Assembly (NCBI RefSeq): GCF_022479115.1
Contig: NZ_CP092497.1
Coordinates: forward strand, 1,488,001-1,552,000
DNA from: Amycolatopsis sp. EV170708-02-1
GTDB lineage: Bacteria; Actinomycetota; Actinomycetes; Mycobacteriales; Pseudonocardiaceae
Length of the DNA: 64,000 nucleotides
Direction: 5' to 3'
The first letter of the stretch is position 1; every line of letters begins with the position of its first letter. This document shows positions 52,278 through 60,736 of this stretch, piece after piece. The notes below the pieces were generated by a model. The model worked only from the letters and a program-made list of their open reading frames with translations, was not told where the DNA came from and did not search any database. A program made the translations under genes and the position numbers.

Positions 52278-55200
52278 CCCGACGTCTCGGTCTCGACGAC
52301 CTGTACGACATCGCCGTCCCCAGCCAGCCTTCGCTTTCCCCGGACGGCGACCGGATCGTCTACGTCCTGCGTACCGCCGACCGCGACGAGGACCGGAACG
52401 TGTACACGCTCTGGGAGGTCGGCGCGACCGGCGGCGAAGCGCGGCAGCTGACCCGCGGAACCGCCGACATGGCACCGAAGTGGGCGCCGGACGGCACGCG
52501 GATCGCGTTCCTCCGTACGCAGGACGGACCGCCGCAGGTGTGGTTCCTGCCGTCTTCGGGCGGAGAAGCCGAACGGATCACCGAACTCCCGCTGGGTGCG
52601 GGCGCCCCGGTCTGGAGCCCGGACGGCGGCAAGATCGCGTTCTCGGCGGCGGTCGACCTGGCGGGCGGGGAACTCGGGCCGAACGCTCCCGTGGTGGCCG
52701 ACCGCCTGGACTTCAAGGCCGACGGCGCCGGCCTGATCAAGACGATCCGCAAACATCTGCACGTCCTCGACGTCGCCACCCGGGAAGTCCGGCAGGTGAC
52801 CTTCGGCGATTGGCACGCCGGCGAACCGGCCTGGTCGCCCGACGGCACCAGGCTGGCCTTCTCCGCCGGACGGGACGGTGACGCGGATCTGACCTTCCGT
52901 TCCGGTGCCTACGTTCTCGACGTGACCACGAAGACCGCCGAGCCGCGGCTGATCGGCTCCGGCGAGGGCATGGCGGGCACGGTCGGCTGGACCGCCGACG
53001 GGACCGCGCTGCTGGTGGTCGGCAGGCCCGATACCGAGGTCGGGCACCTGGGGCTGTGGCGGGTGCCGCTGGACGGTGGCGATCCGGCCGACCTCGCCGC
53101 CGCGCTGGACCGCAACGTGATGTCCGGCGGCCCCGGTTATCCGGGGGCCCTGCCGCAGGTGACGGACGACGGCACCGTGCTGTTCGGCGTCCGCGACCGC
53201 GGCTGCACCCATCTGTACGAAGTGGACGCCCAGGGCGGGACCCCGCGCGCGGTGCTGGCCGGCGCGGACCGCGTCGTGTCCGGAATGGACATCTCGGGTG
53301 GGCGGGTCGTGGTCGTCCTCGCCACGGCCACGTCGTTCGGTGAGGTCACCGTCGTCGACCGGGCCTCCGGCGCGATCGAGGTGCGGACCGGGCACGGCGA
53401 GTCCGACGTCGAGCTCTTCCGCCACGAGGAACGGGAATTCACCATCGCCGACGGCACCGTCGTCCACGGCTGGCTGCTGCGGGACCCGTCGCGATCCGGC
53501 GCCGCGCCACTGCTGCTCGACATCCACGGCGGACCGCACAACGCCTGGAACGGCGCGGCCGACTCGATCCACCTCTATCACCAGGCGCTCGTTGCCCGAG
53601 GCTGGGCCGTACTGCTGCTCAACCCGCGCGGCAGCGACGGCTACGGCGAGGACTTCTACACCGGCGCGGTCGGCGGTTGGGGTGTCGCCGACGCGGCCGA
53701 CTTCCTCGAACCCTTGGACCAGCTGGTCGCGGAAGGGATCGCCGACGCGGACCGGCTCTCCGTGGCGGGCTACAGCTACGGCGGGTTCATGACCTGCTAT
53801 CTGACCAGCCGCGACGACCGCTTCGCCGCCGCCGTCGCCGGCGGTGTGGTCAGCGACCTCACCAGCATGGGCGGCACCTCCGACGCCGGGCACTACCTGG
53901 CCGTCGGTGAACTCGGTGGTCCGGCGTGGGACAAGGCGAACGAGCGGTTCTCGCCGTTCGCCCGCGTCGCCGACGTGCGGACGCCGACGCTCGTCGTCCA
54001 GGGTGCGAACGACGACCGGTGCCCGGTCGGTCAGGCCGAGCAGTGGTTCGGCGCCCTGCGCGCTCGGGGTGTCCCGTCCCGGCTGGTGCTGTACCCGGAC
54101 GCCTCGCACCTGTTCATCCTCGATGGACCGCCCTCGCAGCGCGTCGACTTCAACCGGCGCGTCCTCGAATGGGTCGAGCAGTACGCGGCGCCCGCGGACG
54201 GGGTGTCGCGGGTGCCGATCGAAGTGGCGCACTGGCGTCGCCGTCTGGCCGAGCTGGCGCGCAAGTACCGTGTTCCCGGTGCGGCGCTGGGCATCACGCG
54301 GGTCGGTGATGACGCCGAGGTCTTGGCCTCTTACGGCGTGCTGAACACGACGACCGGAGTCGAGGTCACCGAAGACTCGGTGTTCCAGATCGGCTCGATC
54401 TCCAAGGTGTGGACCGCGACCGTGGTCATGCAGCTGGTCGACGAGGGCCTGCTCGATCTCGACGCGCCGATCGCCGACGTCGTCCCCGAACTGCGGCTCG
54501 CCGATCCGGACGTCGCCAAGCAGGTGACCATGCGGCATCTGCTGACGCACACCAGCGGGATCGACGGGGACGTCTTCACCGACACCGGCCGAGGCGACGA
54601 CTGCCTCGAACGCTATGTGGAAATCCTCGACCAGGCCGCGCAGAACCATCCTCTCGGCGAGACTTTCTCGTACTGCAACTCGGGTTTCGTGCTGATGGGC
54701 CGGGTGATCGAGAAGCTCACCGGGCAGACCTGGGACGCGGCGATGCGGGAGAAACTGTTCGCCCCGCTCGGTCTCACCCACACCGTGACGCTGCCCGAGG
54801 AGGCGCTGTTGCACCGCGCGGCCGTCGGGCACGTCGGTGGCGCGGACGAAGAGCCGAAGCCCGCCCCGGTCTGGGGACTGCCGCGGAACATGGGGCCGGC
54901 GGGCCTGATCACCGCCACCACCAAGGACGTGCTCGGCTTCGCCCGGTTGCATCTGACCGGCGGGCTCACCCCGTCCGGTGAGCGGATCCTGACCACGGCG
55001 TCCGCCGCCGCGATGGCCGAGAAGCACGCCGACCTCCCCGACAAGCACTCCCTCGGCGACTCGTGGGGCCTCGGCTGGATCCGCGACGACTGGAGCGGAC
55101 GGCGGATCATCGGCCACGACGGCAACACGATCGGGCAGTCCGCGTTCCTGCGGCTGCTGCCCGATCAGGGGCTCGCCGTCACGCTGCTCACCAACGGCGG

Positions 55201-55585
55201 CAACACCCGCGACCTGTTCGAGGAGCTGTACCGGGAGATCTTCGCGGAACTGGCGGATGTGGCGATGCCGCGGCCGCTGACGCCGCCCTCTCCGCCGGTC
55301 ACCGTCGACGGTTCGAGGCACGTCGGCGTCTACGAACGGGCCGGTGTGCTGATGGAGGTCCTGTCCGAAAAGGACGGACTCCGGCTGCGGCAGACGGCGA
55401 CGGGCCCGCTGGCGGAGCTGATGCCGGAGAAGACGATGGAGTTCGACCTGGTCCCGGTGACCGACTCGCTCTACGTCTGCCGTGAGCCGGGCGCGCAGAC
55501 CTGGATGCCGGTCACGTTCTACACATTGCCGACAGGGGAGCCGTACATGCACCATGGCGTGCGCGCGACGCCGAAGGTGTCCTGA
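52274..55585 (+). CDS. S9 prolyl-oligopeptidase-type peptidase fused to a class C serine hydrolase
   Basis: An 1103-residue two-enzyme fusion with no signal peptide. Residues about 1-390 are a TolB/WD40-like beta propeller (repeats such as LSPDGDRIVYV, WAPDGTRIAFL, WSPDGTRLAFS). About 400-640 is the S9 alpha/beta hydrolase: LDIHGGPHNAW, catalytic S501 (GYSYGGF), D580 (GANDDRCP) and H612 (DASHLF). About 655-1103 is a class C beta-lactamase-type hydrolase with S708-x-x-K711 (GSISKVW), Y800-x-N802 (YCNSGF) and H948-D-G (GHDGNTIGQ). Both active sites look complete. S9C enzymes release dipeptides or acyl amino acids; the second domain should handle D-residues. Last gene of the peptide operon, coupled by ATGA. 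Confidence 0.93.
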   Translation: MTRRLGLDDLYDIAVPSQPSLSPDGDRIVYVLRTADRDEDRNVYTLWEVGATGGEARQLTRGTADMAPKWAPDGTRIAFLRTQDGPPQVWFLPSSGGEAERITELPLGAGAPVWSPDGGKIAFSAAVDLAGGELGPNAPVVADRLDFKADGAGLIKTIRKHLHVLDVATREVRQVTFGDWHAGEPAWSPDGTRLAFSAGRDGDADLTFRSGAYVLDVTTKTAEPRLIGSGEGMAGTVGWTADGTALLVVGRPDTEVGHLGLWRVPLDGGDPADLAAALDRNVMSGGPGYPGALPQVTDDGTVLFGVRDRGCTHLYEVDAQGGTPRAVLAGADRVVSGMDISGGRVVVVLATATSFGEVTVVDRASGAIEVRTGHGESDVELFRHEEREFTIADGTVVHGWLLRDPSRSGAAPLLLDIHGGPHNAWNGAADSIHLYHQALVARGWAVLLLNPRGSDGYGEDFYTGAVGGWGVADAADFLEPLDQLVAEGIADADRLSVAGYSYGGFMTCYLTSRDDRFAAAVAGGVVSDLTSMGGTSDAGHYLAVGELGGPAWDKANERFSPFARVADVRTPTLVVQGANDDRCPVGQAEQWFGALRARGVPSRLVLYPDASHLFILDGPPSQRVDFNRRVLEWVEQYAAPADGVSRVPIEVAHWRRRLAELARKYRVPGAALGITRVGDDAEVLASYGVLNTTTGVEVTEDSVFQIGSISKVWTATVVMQLVDEGLLDLDAPIADVVPELRLADPDVAKQVTMRHLLTHTSGIDGDVFTDTGRGDDCLERYVEILDQAAQNHPLGETFSYCNSGFVLMGRVIEKLTGQTWDAAMREKLFAPLGLTHTVTLPEEALLHRAAVGHVGGADEEPKPAPVWGLPRNMGPAGLITATTKDVLGFARLHLTGGLTPSGERILTTASAAAMAEKHADLPDKHSLGDSWGLGWIRDDWSGRRIIGHDGNTIGQSAFLRLLPDQGLAVTLLTNGGNTRDLFEELYREIFAELADVAMPRPLTPPSPPVTVDGSRHVGVYERAGVLMEVLSEKDGLRLRQTATGPLAELMPEKTMEFDLVPVTDSLYVCREPGAQTWMPVTFYTLPTGEPYMHHGVRATPKVS

Positions 55586-55588
55586 ACG

Positions 55589-55618
55589 ATTCGGCCCGCC
55601 CGGACACCCGGGCGGGCC
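55589..55618. terminator. Strong hairpin terminator
   Basis: TCGGCCCGCCCGG and CCGGGCGGGCCGA form a perfect 13-bp stem with loop ACAC, 4 bases after the fusion stop. It also ends the converging small membrane-protein gene. Confidence 0.75.
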
Positions 55619-55626
55619 GATCGCTT

Positions 55627-55821
55627 TCAGGCCTTGCGTCGTGCGATGTAGCGGACGATCAGCAGCACGATGCACACGACCGAGACGGCGCCGGCGGCCA
55701 TGCGGAACGTCCAGTCCAGCCCCGCGAACTGGCCGATCGAGTTGGTGGCGGCGCTGACGAGCAGGACCAGCCAGAGGGCGGCGGTGACCATCGTGCCGCC
55801 GGCGTTTTTGGTGTCGTTCAT
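55627..55821 (-). CDS. Small two-helix membrane protein, 64 aa
   Basis: A 64-residue protein with two predicted membrane helices (about 10-33 and 38-58) and a basic C terminus (RYIARRKA). Short soluble N terminus MNDTKNAGG. No family is recognised. It is divergent from the VOC gene across 109 bp. A longer frame upstream would overlap the VOC gene antisense and is unlikely. Confidence 0.6.
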   Translation of the reverse strand: MNDTKNAGGTMVTAALWLVLLVSAATNSIGQFAGLDWTFRMAAGAVSVVCIVLLIVRYIARRKA

Positions 55822-55930
55822 GGGAAAGACGCTATGGTTCGACGGATCGGGGGACCAGGGGAGTGACCCCCGTCGTGGGGTGGTGCCAGCGCTACCCCAC
55901 GACAGCCGGACCGAGCGAAGGAGTTCCATC

Positions 55931-56371
55931 GTGGCGATCCATCGGATGGACAACGTCCTCATCGTCGTCGAAGACCTCGACGCGGTCATCGCGTTCTTCG
56001 TCGAACTGGGGATGGAGCTGGAAGGCAAGGGGCCACTCGACTGGCCCGGCGCGGAACGGGTCATCGGGCTCGAAGACGTCAGCCAGGACGTCGCCATGCT
56101 GCGGATCCCGGGCGGTCCGGGGCGGATCGAGCTGGCGAAGTTCCATCGGCCGAAGGCCATCAAACCTGAGCCCGCTCCGGCGAACACGCTGGGCATCCGC
56201 CGCGTCATGTTCGCCGTCGACGACATCGACGACGTGGTGGCCCGCCTGCGCGCTCACGGCGCCGAACTCGTGGGTGCGGTGGAGGAGTACGAGAACGTCT
56301 ACCGGCTCTGCTACGTCCGCGGTCCGGAGGACATCGTCGTCGGGCTCGCGGAAGAACTCGGGGCCTCGTGA
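55931..56371 (+). CDS. VOC/glyoxalase-family protein
   Basis: A 146-residue vicinal-oxygen-chelate protein. The GTG at 55931 has AAGGAG seven bases upstream; the product begins AIHRMDNVLIVVEDLDAV. The second unit starts near LGIRRVMFAVDDIDDVV and ends EDIVVGLAEEL, with the terminal metal Glu shifted. It may be a bleomycin-resistance-like binder or a lyase. Function not determinable; the next genes converge after a pair of palindromes. Confidence 0.82.
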   Translation: MAIHRMDNVLIVVEDLDAVIAFFVELGMELEGKGPLDWPGAERVIGLEDVSQDVAMLRIPGGPGRIELAKFHRPKAIKPEPAPANTLGIRRVMFAVDDIDDVVARLRAHGAELVGAVEEYENVYRLCYVRGPEDIVVGLAEELGAS

Positions 56372-56448
56372 GAACCCGGATAGCGCGATATCGACCTGGC
56401 GTGCGATCACGCCGCGGCCGACTTGTCCCTCGATGATTCGATGTCGGT

Positions 56449-56495
56449 GAGCGGGGAGGATTTCGGACGTTCAGTGTCCGGAATCTTCCCCGCTC
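56449..56495. repeat. Palindromic element, copy A of a pair
   Basis: A 20-base arm GAGCGGGGAGGATTTCGGAC pairs with 56476-56495 through 18 Watson-Crick and two G-T pairs; loop GTTCAGT. It lies between the converging VOC and response-regulator genes and probably ends transcription. Confidence 0.5.
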
Positions 56496-56513
56496 GGCGT
56501 GAGCTTGATCGAC

Positions 56514-56548
56514 GGAGGATTGGGGACACTCAACGTCCCGAATCCTCC
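56514..56548. repeat. Palindromic element, copy B (inverted)
   Basis: GGAGGATTGGGGAC pairs with GTCCCGAATCCTCC with one mismatch; loop ACTCAAC. Read on the other strand it matches copy A, loop included, so it is an inverted duplicate. Confidence 0.5.
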
Positions 56549-56621
56549 ACACTCGAATCAGGTGGCCGCGGGCACCTCACATTCGCCCTGCTCAGACATG
56601 GGTGAGCAGTAACGGAGGGCC

Positions 56622-57269
56622 TCAGCCTTTTCCGCCCAGGTACGCCAGCACCGCCAAGACCCGCCGGTGCCCGCTGTCCTCCGGCAACCCGAGCTTCGCG
56701 AAGATGTTCCGGATGTGCTTGTGCACCGCGCCGTCGCTCACCACCAGCAGTTCGGCGATGGTCGTGTTGTTGTAGCCCTCCGCCATCAGCCCGAGCACCT
56801 CGCGCTCCCGCGCGGTCAGCCCTTCGAGCGGATCGGTCGCCCGGCGGTGCGCCATCAGCTGGGTGATCACCTCGGGGTCCATGGCCGTCCCGCCCTTGAC
56901 GACCCGGTCCAGCGCGTCGAGGAACTTCTCGACCTTCCCCACCCGCTCTTTGAGCAGGTACCCGACGGCGCCCTTGCCGTCGGCCAGGAGTTCCGCCGCG
57001 TAGCCGGTCTCGACGTGGGCGGACAGCACGAGCACGGGCAGCCCGGGGTACATCTTCCGCGCCTTGACGGCGGCGCGGAGGCCTTCGTCGGTGTGGGTCG
57101 GCGGCAGCCGGACGTCGGTGATCACCGCGTCGGGCCGGTCCTTGGTGACCAGTTCGAGGAACTCGTCCACGTCGTCCACCGCGGCGGCGACGTCGATGCC
57201 CGAGGTGTTCAGCAGCATCACCAGGCCTTCGCGCAGCAGCGCGTCGTCCTCGACGATCACGACCCGCAT
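56622..57269 (-). CDS. NarL/LuxR-family response regulator
   Basis: A 215-residue regulator. The receiver has [11 protein letters not shown], phospho-acceptor Asp52 in ITDVRLPP and Lys in YLLKERV. The C-terminal LuxR helix-turn-helix is [18 protein letters not shown] with [18 protein letters not shown]. It overlaps the sensor kinase by 13 bases and is its evident partner. Target genes are not apparent here. Confidence 0.93.
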   Translation of the reverse strand: MRVVIVEDDALLREGLVMLLNTSGIDVAAAVDDVDEFLELVTKDRPDAVITDVRLPPTHTDEGLRAAVKARKMYPGLPVLVLSAHVETGYAAELLADGKGAVGYLLKERVGKVEKFLDALDRVVKGGTAMDPEVITQLMAHRRATDPLEGLTAREREVLGLMAEGYNNTTIAELLVVSDGAVHKHIRNIFAKLGLPEDSGHRRVLAVLAYLGGKG

Positions 57270-58456
57270 GGCAACTCCACTTTCAGTACGGTCGGCCCAC
57301 CCGCGGGGCTCGACAGTTTCAAGGTCCCGTCGAAGGCCTCGGCCCGTTTGCGGATCCCGGACAGGCCGCTGCCGCCGGATTCGTCGGCGCCGCCGTGGCC
57401 GTCGTCGCGGATTTCGATGAGCAGGGTGTCGGCGGTGCCGTCGAGGGTGATCCAGGCGTGTTCGGCGCCGGAATGCTTGGTGATGTTGGCCAGCATCTCG
57501 GCGACGACGAAGTACGCGGCCGCCTCGACCGCGGCGGGACGACGACTGCGGCTGCGAACGTCCACAGTGCACGGAACGGGGCAGCGGTCGGCCAGTGCCG
57601 TGACGGCGCCGTCGAGGCCGCGGTCGGTCAGCAGCGGCGGGTGGATACTGCGTACGACGGTCCGGAGTTCGGCGAGCGCGCCGGTCGCGGTGTCTTGCGC
57701 CTTGCCGAGCAACTCCCGCGCCCGCTGCGGATCCTTCTCGAAGAGCGAGTCGGCGATCCCCAGCTGCAGCACCACCGCGGCGATCCTCGCCTGCGTCCCG
57801 TCGTGCAGGTCGCGTTCGAGGCGGCGGAGTTCGGCGCCGTGCGCCTCCAGCGCGGCGGCCCGCGACGCGGCCAGTTCGACGACGCGGTCGGTCAGCACCA
57901 CGCCTGGCGCCGGCGCGAGCAGCCTGCGCGTGATGGAGGCCTGCCAGCGGGCCACCCGGGGGAACAGGAAGATCAGCGCGATCATGCCGGCGCCGGTGAT
58001 CGCGCTGAGCGCCGCCAGCGGCCACGACGTGACCATGAACCCGAGGGAGCTTTCCACGCCGCCGGGGACCGTCGGCCAGATGAACGCCGTGACGATCTGC
58101 CGGAGCCCGCCGAGCGGCAGGGCGACGGCGAAGATGCCGATGACGAAACCGGTGGCGCCGTGGAAGACGAGCCAGCCCAGATCCCGTCGCGACGCCGGAT
58201 CGGTCACCGGGTTCCCGGACCGGTACGGCTCGGGGATCGGCTCGCCCAGCAGCCGGGCGGCCCGCCGTCGTTCGAAGTTGACCGGGCGCCGGATGAGCTG
58301 GAGCGCGATGGGCAACGCCGGGATCCCGACCCCGAACGGGCACATCAGCAGCACGAACAGCATGCCGACGAGGACGAACCAGGCGACCATGGAGGAGGCC
58401 GCGCCGACCGCCAGGTACCGGATCGCGGACCAACAGGACCGGAGCCGGGTGATCAC
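57257..58456 (-). CDS. NarL-type sensor histidine kinase
   Basis: A 399-residue membrane kinase. Four predicted helices occupy the first 170 residues with little outside domain, so it may sense a membrane state. The HisKA_3 dimerisation segment carries His218 in [12 protein letters not shown]. The ATPase has [20 protein letters not shown] and [14 protein letters not shown]. First of the two-gene leftward operon; divergent from the monooxygenase-fold gene. Confidence 0.93.
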   Translation of the reverse strand: MITRLRSCWSAIRYLAVGAASSMVAWFVLVGMLFVLLMCPFGVGIPALPIALQLIRRPVNFERRRAARLLGEPIPEPYRSGNPVTDPASRRDLGWLVFHGATGFVIGIFAVALPLGGLRQIVTAFIWPTVPGGVESSLGFMVTSWPLAALSAITGAGMIALIFLFPRVARWQASITRRLLAPAPGVVLTDRVVELAASRAAALEAHGAELRRLERDLHDGTQARIAAVVLQLGIADSLFEKDPQRARELLGKAQDTATGALAELRTVVRSIHPPLLTDRGLDGAVTALADRCPVPCTVDVRSRSRRPAAVEAAAYFVVAEMLANITKHSGAEHAWITLDGTADTLLIEIRDDGHGGADESGGSGLSGIRKRAEAFDGTLKLSSPAGGPTVLKVELPCGS

Positions 58457-58519
58457 GAGGACAGTCTTTCATCCGGCCTTCGGTGGCCTCGGAGCGGAGC
58501 GCGTGAAGGCCCGCTTTGC

Positions 58520-58525
58520 GATACT
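58520..58525 (+). promoter_or_regulatory. -10 element of a leaderless promoter
   Basis: GATACT ends six bases before the ATG at 58532 and no ribosome site is visible. Third example of this geometry in the window. Confidence 0.4.
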
Positions 58526-58531
58526 CGGGCC

Positions 58532-58858
58532 ATGATCCTGATCGTCCTCAAAGCACAGATCCGTCCCGAGAAGCGAACCGAATGGCTGGCGGGTATCGAG
58601 CGCTACACGCGGCAGGTGCGCAGCGAACCCGGCAACGTCTCGTTCGACTACTACCAGAACGCCGGTGACGAGAACGAGTTCGTCCTGGTGGAGGTCTTCG
58701 CCGACAGCGCGGCGGGCGACGCGCACGTCGCCACTCAGCACGCCCAGGACTTCTTCCCGTTCATGTCGACCGTGGTCGCCGAGAAGCCCCGGATCAACTA
58801 CCAGAACCTCGACGGCGACGCGTGGTCGGAGATGGCCGAGGTCACGCCCGTCGACTAG
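58532..58858 (+). CDS. Antibiotic biosynthesis monooxygenase-domain protein
   Basis: A 108-residue dimeric alpha-beta barrel protein (ABM/YgiN type). [40 protein letters not shown] and [13 protein letters not shown] are the family core. Members are cofactor-free quinol monooxygenases or have unknown roles. It starts at a leaderless-type promoter. Its 3' end overlaps the converging hydrolase gene by 17 bases. Confidence 0.88.
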   Translation: MILIVLKAQIRPEKRTEWLAGIERYTRQVRSEPGNVSFDYYQNAGDENEFVLVEVFADSAAGDAHVATQHAQDFFPFMSTVVAEKPRINYQNLDGDAWSEMAEVTPVD

Positions 58859-59705
58859 CGGCGTCCGCGGCGGTGCGGTCGATGATGCCGGCCAGCGTCG
58901 TCGCGGCTTCTTCGGGGACCCAGTGGCTGACGCCGGTCAGGATTTCGAGCCGGTAGGCGGCGTCGACGTACTGGCCGGCGAGTTCGGCGCTTCGCCGGGA
59001 CAGCGCGGTGTCGCCGTCGCTCCAGACGTGGGTGGTCGGCACGGTGACCCGGGCGCGGAGGGCGGCCGGGTGCTGGAAGAGCATCGCGCGGTACCAGTTC
59101 AGCCCGCCGGTGAGCGCCCCGCCGCGGACGATGTCCCGGCGGACCTGGTCGATCTGGGCGGGTGTCATCCCGGTGCCGGCCAGCGTGCGTTCGAGCACGC
59201 GTGGCCGGCTCCGGATGGCGAGCTCGGGCAGCCAGGGGAGCTGGAACAGGAACATGTAGTAGGACCGGACGAGCTGGTCGCTGCCGAGCATCGCGCGGAG
59301 GAACGCTCCGGGATGCGGGACCGAAACGGTGGTCAGCGACCTCACCAGGTCCGGTCGCCGTGCCGTCGTCGACCAGGCGGCGACGGCGCCCCAGTCGTGT
59401 CCGACGAGGTGGACCGGCCCGGAGCCGAGGGTCTCGATGAGGGCGACCGTGTCGGCCACGAGGCGGCCGGACCGGTAGGCGAAGCGGCCTCGCGGGCAGG
59501 CGCGGGGTGAGTAGCCGCGCTGGTCGGGCACGATCGTGCGGTATCCCCGCTGGTGGAGCTGGGCCGCGGTGTCGGTCCAGGAGGCGCCGGTCTGCGGGAA
59601 ACCGTGCAGCAGGACGGCGACGGCGCCGTCGAGCGGGCCGGTGTCCCGGACGTCGAAGATCAGTCCTTCGTGGTCGAAGGTGGCGATGCGGCGGGGTGCG
59701 GTCAT
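58842..59705 (-). CDS. Epoxide hydrolase-like alpha/beta hydrolase
   Basis: A 287-residue alpha/beta hydrolase. The oxyanion segment is LLHGFPQTGASW and the nucleophile is Asp104 in VGHDWGAV, as in epoxide hydrolases and haloalkane dehalogenases rather than serine esterases. The catalytic His is in GVSHWVPEE. The ATG at 59705 has GGGGAAA upstream. It is divergent from the diiron oxygenase gene; the TGTTAC-N5-GTAACA dyad in between suggests joint TetR control. Confidence 0.88.
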   Translation of the reverse strand: MTAPRRIATFDHEGLIFDVRDTGPLDGAVAVLLHGFPQTGASWTDTAAQLHQRGYRTIVPDQRGYSPRACPRGRFAYRSGRLVADTVALIETLGSGPVHLVGHDWGAVAAWSTTARRPDLVRSLTTVSVPHPGAFLRAMLGSDQLVRSYYMFLFQLPWLPELAIRSRPRVLERTLAGTGMTPAQIDQVRRDIVRGGALTGGLNWYRAMLFQHPAALRARVTVPTTHVWSDGDTALSRRSAELAGQYVDAAYRLEILTGVSHWVPEEAATTLAGIIDRTAADAASRRA

Positions 59706-59753
59706 GGGTGGATTTCCCCTTCTTCCGTGGGGGCTGCGAGCCGCCCGACTATA

Positions 59754-59770
59754 TGTTACCTTGAGTAACA
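59754..59770. promoter_or_regulatory. TetR-type operator (TGTTAC-N5-GTAACA)
   Basis: A perfect 6-bp inverted repeat with spacer CTTGA, 49 bp upstream of the hydrolase and 57 bp upstream of the oxygenase gene. An additional GTAACA half-site follows at 59781. TATATG overlaps the left arm. The cognate regulator is not in the window. Confidence 0.6.
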
Positions 59771-59826
59771 GTGAATTGCGGTAACAGGTAGCCGCGCACT
59801 CTGTCGACGTCGTCAGGGAGGTCCGT

Positions 59827-60735
59827 ATGACCAGCACCGATGTGCCACGAACGGCCGGGACCGGCCGCCACGAGACCGCGCAGCGGCTCCTCGATTCGTC
59901 CGCGATGCTGTCCTACGACCCGGCCACCGAGGTGGACTGGGAGACGCCGCTGGACAAGGACTTCCACGGCGCCAGCCCGGAGTGGAGCACCCTCTACGGC
60001 ACGAGCTACTGGGCCGAGATGAGCCCGGAGCAGCAGAAGGAGCTCACACGCCAGGAAGCCGCCTCGGTCGCGAGCACCGGCATCTGGTTCGAGATGATCC
60101 TGCAGCAGATGGTGCTGCGTGACTTCTACGCCAAGGACCCGACCGATCCGGCGTTCCAATGGGCGCTCACCGAGATCGCCGACGAATGCCGTCACTCGAT
60201 CATGTTCGCCCGCGGCGCGGAGAAGCTCGGCGCGCCGCCGTACCGCCCGCGCAAGCTCGCCGTCGAACTCGGCCGGATCTTCAAGGCGACGGCCGGCGGC
60301 GAAGCGGCGTACGCGGCGATCCTCGTCGCCGAAGAAGTCCTCGACGTCATGCAGCGCGACTGGATGCGCGACGAACGCGTGGTCCCGTTCGTGCGCACCA
60401 TCAACAACATCCACGTGGTCGAAGAGTCCCGGCACATGAAGTTCGCCCGTGAAGAGACGCGTGAGCAGCTGGAGGGCGCGGGCTTCCTGCGCCGCCGGAT
60501 CAACGCGCTGGTCGTCGCGATCGCGTCGTACTTCATCGTCAGCAGCATGATCAACCGCGACGTCTACAAGCACGCGGGGCTCGACGCCAAGCGCGCCTTG
60601 CGCGAGGCGAAGGCCAACGAACACCACAAGGCGATGATGCGGTCCAGCTGCGCCGGGCTGATGGAGTTCCTCGGCTCGTGCGGTCTGCTCACCCGCCCCG
60701 CGCTGGTGTTCTACAAGCGGGCGAACCTGATCTGA
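59827..60735 (+). CDS. AurF-like diiron oxygenase
   Basis: A 302-residue member of the p-aminobenzoate N-oxygenase (AurF) family. The diiron ligands expected from AurF are visible: Glu89 region, E120-x-x-H123 (DECRHSIMF), Glu170, and H196-x3-E200-x2-H203 (HVVEESRHMKF). AurF oxidises aryl amines to nitro groups; many relatives act on other amines or lipids. A GGGAGG ribosome site precedes the ATG. The ferredoxin-reductase fusion begins one base after its stop and is the evident electron supply. The substrate is unknown. Confidence 0.85.
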   Translation: MTSTDVPRTAGTGRHETAQRLLDSSAMLSYDPATEVDWETPLDKDFHGASPEWSTLYGTSYWAEMSPEQQKELTRQEAASVASTGIWFEMILQQMVLRDFYAKDPTDPAFQWALTEIADECRHSIMFARGAEKLGAPPYRPRKLAVELGRIFKATAGGEAAYAAILVAEEVLDVMQRDWMRDERVVPFVRTINNIHVVEESRHMKFAREETREQLEGAGFLRRRINALVVAIASYFIVSSMINRDVYKHAGLDAKRALREAKANEHHKAMMRSSCAGLMEFLGSCGLLTRPALVFYKRANLI

Positions 60736-60736
60736 C

